Below are positions 7,767 to 11,121 of a stretch of 11,121 nt of DNA, piece after piece. The DNA is from CAZWHE01 sp964633825 (GTDB lineage: Bacteria > Planctomycetota > B15-G4 > CAYZWU01), in the NCBI GenBank assembly GCA_964633825.1, contig CAZWHE010000135.1:1-11121 (forward strand), written 5' to 3'. The notes beneath the pieces were generated by a model. The model saw nothing but the letters and a program-made list of their open reading frames with translations, did not search any database and was not told the origin of the DNA. The first letter of the stretch is position 1. Each line of letters starts with the position of its first letter. A program made the position numbers and the translations under genes.

Positions 7767-8558
7767 TCAGTGGTCCGATTCGAGATAAACCCGCTCGATC
7801 CCGAGCGCCTTTCCCGTTTCCTGATCCACATCGATGATCACTCCGTTGAGCATCGAAGGACCTCCGGCGACATCGAAAGGCGCGGGAATGCCCGTAGTGA
7901 AATGATATATCACCCGATCCGTTCTCCGCCCCAACACGGAATTGATCGGACCGGTCATTCCCATATCGGTGATATAGGCCGTCCCTCCGGAAAGGATCTT
8001 GTCATCGGCCGTCTGGACATGGGTATGCGATCCGACGACGGCCGAAACCCGTGAATCGAGATAGAATCCCATGGCGATCTTTTCGGATGTCGCTTCGGCA
8101 TGCATATCCACGATCACGACCTTTGTCCTGCCGCCCAGTTTCCTGAGGACCTGATCGACCGCCCGGAAGGGGCAATCATTCGGTCCCATGAAAACCCGCC
8201 CGAGGAGAAGGACCACGGCGATTTCGAATCCGTTCTCACAGCTGGTGACGATGTTTCCTTTTCCCGGAGCTCCGGGAGGGCAGTTCTCCGGACGGAGAAC
8301 GGGCAGTCCCTTGTCGATGGCCCTGACGATCTCGCGCCTGCGCCAGACATGATCCCCAGTCGTGAGCACATGAACGCCGCACTTGAGCAGTTCTTCGGCA
8401 ATGGCCGGAGTCAATCCCGATCCCCCCGCCGCGTTTTCGGCATTGGCGATGCAGAAATCGATTTTCTTATCAGCGATAAAGCCGGGAAGTTTTTTTTTGA
8501 GAAGCTCGCGTCCCGGTCGTCCCACGATGTCGCCGATGGCCAGTATCTTCAGTTTCAA
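7767..8558 (-). CDS. ymdB: YmdB-type 2',3'-cyclic-nucleotide phosphodiesterase (calcineurin-like fold)
   Basis: YmdB is a dimetal phosphodiesterase next to rny in many bacteria and, in Bacillus, a regulator of motility and biofilm genes. Numbering from an alternative TTG at 8564, the metal-site motifs are GDIVG (D12), NAEN (41-44), GDHVW (70-74), DMHAEATSEK (153-162), GSHTHVQTAD (178-187) and ITDMGMTG (198-205). One difference stands out: the family's GNH triad is GDH here, so a metal-ligand Asn is Asp. I chose TTG 8558 because AAGGA lies eight bases upstream. TTG 8564, two residues longer, is only two bases from that site. The rny stop is 11 bases away, consistent with co-transcription. The mature length of 263-265 residues matches the family. 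Confidence 0.95.
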   Translation of the reverse strand: MKLKILAIGDIVGRPGRELLKKKLPGFIADKKIDFCIANAENAAGGSGLTPAIAEELLKCGVHVLTTGDHVWRRREIVRAIDKGLPVLRPENCPPGAPGKGNIVTSCENGFEIAVVLLLGRVFMGPNDCPFRAVDQVLRKLGGRTKVVIVDMHAEATSEKIAMGFYLDSRVSAVVGSHTHVQTADDKILSGGTAYITDMGMTGPINSVLGRRTDRVIYHFTTGIPAPFDVAGGPSMLNGVIIDVDQETGKALGIERVYLESDH

Positions 8559-8569
8559 GCGCAATATCC

Positions 8570-10180
8570 TTATTTGGCGTACTCAACAACGCGCTTTTCA
8601 CGAATCAAAGTCACCCGGACCTCGCCGGGGTAAGAGAGCTCGCTCTCGATCTTCTTCGCAATATTGCGGCAAATATCAATTGAGCTGTCGTCGTTGACCC
8701 TGTCGGCATTGACGATTACGCGGACCTCCCGGCCCGCCTGAATGGCATAAACCTGGTCCACGCCTTCGAACTCGAGGGCTACCCCCTCGAGGCGCTCGAG
8801 CCTCTTGATATATTTCTCCATTGTCTCGCGCCGGGCGCCCGGCCGTGCCGCAGAAATGGCGTCCGCCACCTGCGCGATGACGGCATAGAACGATTCGGCC
8901 GGCACATCCTCGTGATGGGAGTGGGCGGAATTCACTACCTCGGTTTTCTCCCCGCAGCGCCGGGCGATATCGGCACCGATAGCGGGGTGTCCCCCCTCCA
9001 TCTCGTGGTCCAAGGCCTTTCCGATATCATGAAACAGACCGCACCTCAACGCGAGCTTTGTGCTGGCCCTCAGCTCTCCGGCGATAGCGGCGGAGATATG
9101 GGCCACCTCGATGGAATGTTTCAGAACGTTCTGGCCATAGGAGGTGCGATACTTGAGACGGCCGAGTAAATTGACCATTCTGTTATGAACGTTGTGGATG
9201 TTGAGATCGGCGAGAGTCTTTTTCCCCGTATCACGGATGTCGTCATCGATCTCCTTCTTGGTCTGACCAACAAGCTCTTCGATCCTGGATGGATGGATCC
9301 GCCCGTCGAGGATTAGCTTTTCCAGGGCGCGGCGCGCTGTTTCGCGCCTCACATTATCAAAACAGGAAACCACGATCACTCCGGGAGTATCATCCACGAT
9401 GACGTCGACTCCCGTGGCCTTTTCGATCGCCCTGATGTTGCGCCCCTCCCTCCCGATGATTCTTCCCTTCATTTCATCATTCGGAATATCCACCGTGGCC
9501 ACAAGGCTGTCCGATGTATATGACACAGCACATCTTTGAATCGCGTTGCTCAAGACCTCCCGCGTCATCTGATCCACGTTCTCTTTCAGATTGTCCTGGA
9601 TCTTCTTGATCCGTTCCGCCGCCTCCAGCTTGGTTTCTTCCTCGACCTTATTCATGAGGCGTTCTTCAGCCTCGCCGCGACTCATGCTGGAGATTCTCTC
9701 GATGAGCTGCATTTCCTCGCTGATCTTGTCCTTGAGCTGTTCCTCCATTCTGGCGATATTCTCTTTTCTGGAGTTCAGCTTTTTTTCCCGGTCGATGAGA
9801 GTCCGTTCATTACGAAGCAGGAGCTTGGCTTTTCTCTCCACATCGTCCTCTTTGGCGTGAAGGCGCTTCTCTCTCAACCGGGTCTCATCGGTAAATTCTT
9901 TCCTTTCCTTGTCGAGCTCCGTGCGGGTCTGCCTGGCTTCTTCATTGATCTTGAGCTTGGCTTCAACCTTCATCGCTTCCGCTTCGCGCCGGGCATCGTC
10001 AGCAATACGCTTGAACTCGTTCAAGGCGCCTTTTTTTAATGTTTTGAGATAGACAAGAACAAGAAAGATGCCGAGGACAAATCCAATCAACAGATAGAGA
10101 TAGGGCGATATAGAAGGATCCTTGGAGGCCTCATCCGAGGCAAATCCGAAAAAAGTGAGTACAATTCCCTGTGTCAACAT
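8570..10180 (-). CDS. rny: Ribonuclease Y
   Basis: RNase Y is the membrane-anchored endoribonuclease that starts mRNA decay in bacteria lacking or complementing RNase E. The 536 residues show the standard order: one transmembrane segment (about 26-46, LYLLIGFVLGIFLVLVYL), a long charged coiled coil (about 50-215, rich in E/K/R), a KH RNA-binding domain (about 229-290) with the GREG loop at 243-246, and an HD domain. The HD domain has KHS (354-356), the metal-binding HD pair H384-D385 in GLFHDIGK, and D440 in VADAISAARPGAR. These are the residues expected for activity. ATG 10180 has a strong GGAGG four bases upstream. Residues 5-14 (GIVLTFFGFA) form an extra hydrophobic stretch before the main membrane segment, which many RNase Y proteins lack. 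It is the first gene of the tight operon and precedes its usual neighbour ymdB. Confidence 0.97.
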   Translation of the reverse strand: MLTQGIVLTFFGFASDEASKDPSISPYLYLLIGFVLGIFLVLVYLKTLKKGALNEFKRIADDARREAEAMKVEAKLKINEEARQTRTELDKERKEFTDETRLREKRLHAKEDDVERKAKLLLRNERTLIDREKKLNSRKENIARMEEQLKDKISEEMQLIERISSMSRGEAEERLMNKVEEETKLEAAERIKKIQDNLKENVDQMTREVLSNAIQRCAVSYTSDSLVATVDIPNDEMKGRIIGREGRNIRAIEKATGVDVIVDDTPGVIVVSCFDNVRRETARRALEKLILDGRIHPSRIEELVGQTKKEIDDDIRDTGKKTLADLNIHNVHNRMVNLLGRLKYRTSYGQNVLKHSIEVAHISAAIAGELRASTKLALRCGLFHDIGKALDHEMEGGHPAIGADIARRCGEKTEVVNSAHSHHEDVPAESFYAVIAQVADAISAARPGARRETMEKYIKRLERLEGVALEFEGVDQVYAIQAGREVRVIVNADRVNDDSSIDICRNIAKKIESELSYPGEVRVTLIREKRVVEYAK

Positions 10181-10260
10181 ACTTCCTCCAGACTATCTCT
10201 CCCCGGGTCATGGGCAGGACAGACCTTTTCCATGATGAAAATGCCGTCCGGAAGTCACGG

Positions 10261-10291
10261 ATTATCCATCTCCCGAATAGAGATTCGTCAA
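10261..10291 (-). promoter_or_regulatory. Weak candidate promoter for rny
   Basis: On the minus strand TTGACG (10291-10286) and GATAAT (10266-10261) are separated by 19 bases, longer than the optimal 17. Transcription would start near 10254, about 75 bases before the rny ATG. Each hexamer matches consensus at five of six positions, but the spacing is poor. Transcription of rny from the stronger promoter at 10569-10597 is equally possible. Confidence 0.25.
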
Positions 10292-10329
10292 TTTCCAACA
10301 GGGGGATTCAGTTCGACAGAGGAAGGTCG

Positions 10330-10524
10330 TTACTCAGTTTCGTCAAACAATACCGTTGAATAATCTCGACCCAAACAGGATTGAAGCCAAAAATCCTTAT
10401 AAGGTGAGGCGGTTGTAACCTTCTTCTTCCCAAGAAAATAGATAAAACGCCCCAACTGATATCGAGAGAGTTCGTCAACTGTAAACTTTATGAGCAACTG
10501 TTTTCTTGTCCTGAATCTATTCAA
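10330..10524 (-). CDS. Doubtful small ORF, 64 residues
   Basis: A frame ending in TAA at 10330 can be read from TTG 10524, eight bases after a G-rich run (AGGGGGG), or from TTG 10548, which has no ribosome site and gives 72 residues. The peptide is basic in its first half (NRFRTRKQLLIKF) and contains ELSRYQLGRFIYFLGKKK, which could form an amphipathic helix. I recognise no family. Codon use is AT-rich and unlike the flanking genes, and the only starts are TTG. The same bases form the stems of a candidate RNA, so the frame may be open by chance. Confidence 0.15.
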   Translation of the reverse strand: MNRFRTRKQLLIKFTVDELSRYQLGRFIYFLGKKKVTTASPYKDFWLQSCLGRDYSTVLFDETE

Positions 10525-10562
10525 ATCTTGAACCCCCCTGATTCTCAAGGGGTTACGAGTTT
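10389..10562 (-). ncRNA. Candidate small structured RNA (possibly 6S-like) upstream of rny
   Basis: A strong promoter places a transcript start near 10562. The next ~174 nt on the minus strand are AT-rich and can form several stems. The first is a 5' hairpin, AACCCCTTGA-gaa-TCAGGGGGGTT (10554-10531), with one bulged G. The second is a small UUCAA/UUGAA hairpin (10532-10520). The third is an eight-pair long-range stem, CAAGAAAA (10508-10501) with UUUUCUUG (10438-10431). The 3' end has the palindrome CCTTATAAGG (10404-10395) followed by A and five Ts (10393-10389), a weak terminator. The length is close to 6S RNA (~180 nt), and as I recall ssrS lies just upstream of rny in many deltaproteobacteria. 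The segment GGTTACAACC is reminiscent of the 3' side of E. coli 6S. I could not build a full 6S fold with closing stem and central bubble. Confidence 0.35.
10531..10554 (-). repeat. Strong GC-rich inverted repeat near the transcript start
   Basis: On the minus strand the arms AACCCCTTGA and TCAGGGG(G)GTT surround a GAA loop. They give ten pairs (one G-U) with one bulged G. It begins about 8 nt after the predicted transcription start. No T-run follows it (GTTCAAGATT), so it is not a simple terminator. A 5'-end stem of this kind often stabilises a transcript, and that role is inferred here. Confidence 0.5.
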
Positions 10563-10568
10563 GAGCTT

Positions 10569-10597
10569 ATCTTATTGATTAAAAGGATCGATGTCAA
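10569..10597 (-). promoter_or_regulatory. Sigma-70 type promoter after the unknown gene
   Basis: On the minus strand TTGACA (10597-10592) is a perfect -35 hexamer. It is followed by a 17-base spacer and TAAGAT (10574-10569), which matches -10 consensus at four of six positions including the key A2 and T6. It begins six bases after the stop codon of the unknown gene, inside an AT-rich stretch. The start would be near 10562. It could drive a small RNA, the rny operon, or both. This is the best promoter match I found in the window. Confidence 0.65.
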
Positions 10598-10603
10598 GAG
10601 CGC

Positions 10604-11121
10604 TTATATTTCGATGACAAATCCCATTGTTCCATCATTCCAGAGGGCGGGATCGATACCGGCCAGCGTGAGAACATAGAAATTCTTGTAAAAAGGAATT
10701 TTCTTTTTTTTATCAACAATATGACCGTCTTCGAATTCGAATTGAAGATAACGGTCTCGGGGACAGATCTTTACACGGCACCGGCGGGCGGCGATGCTCT
10801 TTTTCACGGTTCCATTGAGGTTGCAAATTTCGAATTCCACGTCGCAAAGAAGGGAATCGTTCACTTTTCCGATCCCGGCGAATCTGAACTCCCCTCCCTT
10901 CTCCTTGTTCAAGAGCCTGTTGATTCGTTCCACCAGAGCCTGCCGGTCAGTTGCCGGCCCAGCGGCCCGGCTTTTCGAGGCTTGATCGAGAGGTTCAAGA
11001 CCGAAGAGCCTTCGCAACCGGGGATCTTCCGCCTTTTTTATGATCTCAACATCGAGCTTTAATTCGAATGCCCCGGACAACAGAGGTTCTTCCGAACCGC
11101 CGATGGGAGAAAAGACCCCCC
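10604..11121 (-). CDS. Unrecognised protein, C-terminal part (N-terminus beyond window or TTG start at 11080)
   Basis: The minus-strand frame is open from the right edge to TAA 10604, about 171 codons. I do not recognise the family. TTG at 11080 follows GGAAG by eight bases and would give 158 residues, but the frame continues upstream without a stop, so this is more likely the end of a longer gene. The chain contains a charged helical part (ELKLDVEIIKKAEDPRLRRL, then a helix around ERINRLLNKEKG). A strand-rich half follows (FRFAGIGKVND, CDVEFEICNL, RYLQFEFEDGHIVDKKKK, FYVLTLAGIDPALW) and ends in GFVIEI. There is no signal peptide, membrane segment or catalytic motif in the visible part. It is not ZapA, the gene often found before rny. 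The same-strand direction and protein-like composition support it being real. Confidence 0.7.
   Translation of the reverse strand, partial: GVFSPIGGSEEPLLSGAFELKLDVEIIKKAEDPRLRRLFGLEPLDQASKSRAAGPATDRQALVERINRLLNKEKGGEFRFAGIGKVNDSLLCDVEFEICNLNGTVKKSIAARRCRVKICPRDRYLQFEFEDGHIVDKKKKIPFYKNFYVLTLAGIDPALWNDGTMGFVIEI

Noticed and set aside
7395..8054. 219-codon plus-strand frame across the ispA-ymdB junction
   Set aside because: Antisense to two clearly identified genes with no supporting start signals.
10395..10404. CCTTATAAGG plus T-run as a stand-alone intrinsic terminator
   Set aside because: A loop of four leaves only three pairs. It is kept only as a possible weak 3' end of the candidate RNA.
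10453..10500. Three CAGTTG direct repeats (spacing 19 and 23)
   Set aside because: Six-base repeats with uneven spacing in an AT-rich stretch; likely chance rather than an operator or array.
10721..11062. 113-codon plus-strand frame opposite the unknown right-edge protein
   Set aside because: The minus-strand frame is longer, open to the window edge, codirectional with all neighbours and more protein-like.

Overview
The window is a bacterial chromosome segment of moderately high GC. Every gene I can support reads on the minus strand, so transcription runs from high to low coordinates. The order of transcription is: the C-terminal part of an unrecognised protein (10604 to the right edge), a 423-base gap, then rny, ymdB, ispA, dxs, nadK and truD packed tightly, a 256-base gap, and a large secreted beta-propeller-like protein that runs off the left edge. 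There are no tRNA, rRNA, CRISPR, IS or phage genes. The long plus-strand reading frames are antisense shadows of these genes.

The central block (about 2812-10180) looks like one housekeeping operon. Gaps are 11 bases (rny-ymdB), 33 (ymdB-ispA) and 30 (ispA-dxs). Then dxs overlaps nadK by 68 bases and nadK overlaps truD by 17-38 bases. It combines RNA decay (RNase Y and its usual neighbour YmdB), the start and prenyl-chain step of the MEP isoprenoid pathway (Dxs, IspA), NADP supply for the reductive MEP steps (NadK) and tRNA pseudouridylation (TruD). The usual fillers of related clusters (xseA/xseB before ispA, tlyA between dxs and nadK) are absent.

The left 2.5 kb encodes at least 851 residues in one uninterrupted minus-strand frame. 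It has a signal peptide, an N-terminal beta-sandwich-like region and several degenerate WD40/TolB-type (PD40) repeats. It appears to have its own promoter, a perfect extended -10 element just after the truD stop, with a leader of about 240 nt.

The gap before rny (10181-10603) is AT-rich. It holds the best sigma-70 promoter in the window (TTGACA-17-TAAGAT), followed by about 174 nt that can form several stems. I favour a small structured RNA, possibly 6S-like, over a 64-72 residue small ORF in the same place, but neither is proven.

The organism cannot be assigned from this window. RNase Y, YmdB and the MEP pathway exclude E. coli-like bacteria. The secreted propeller protein and TruD suggest a deltaproteobacterial, planctomycete or candidate-phylum lineage, and this is only a weak inference.
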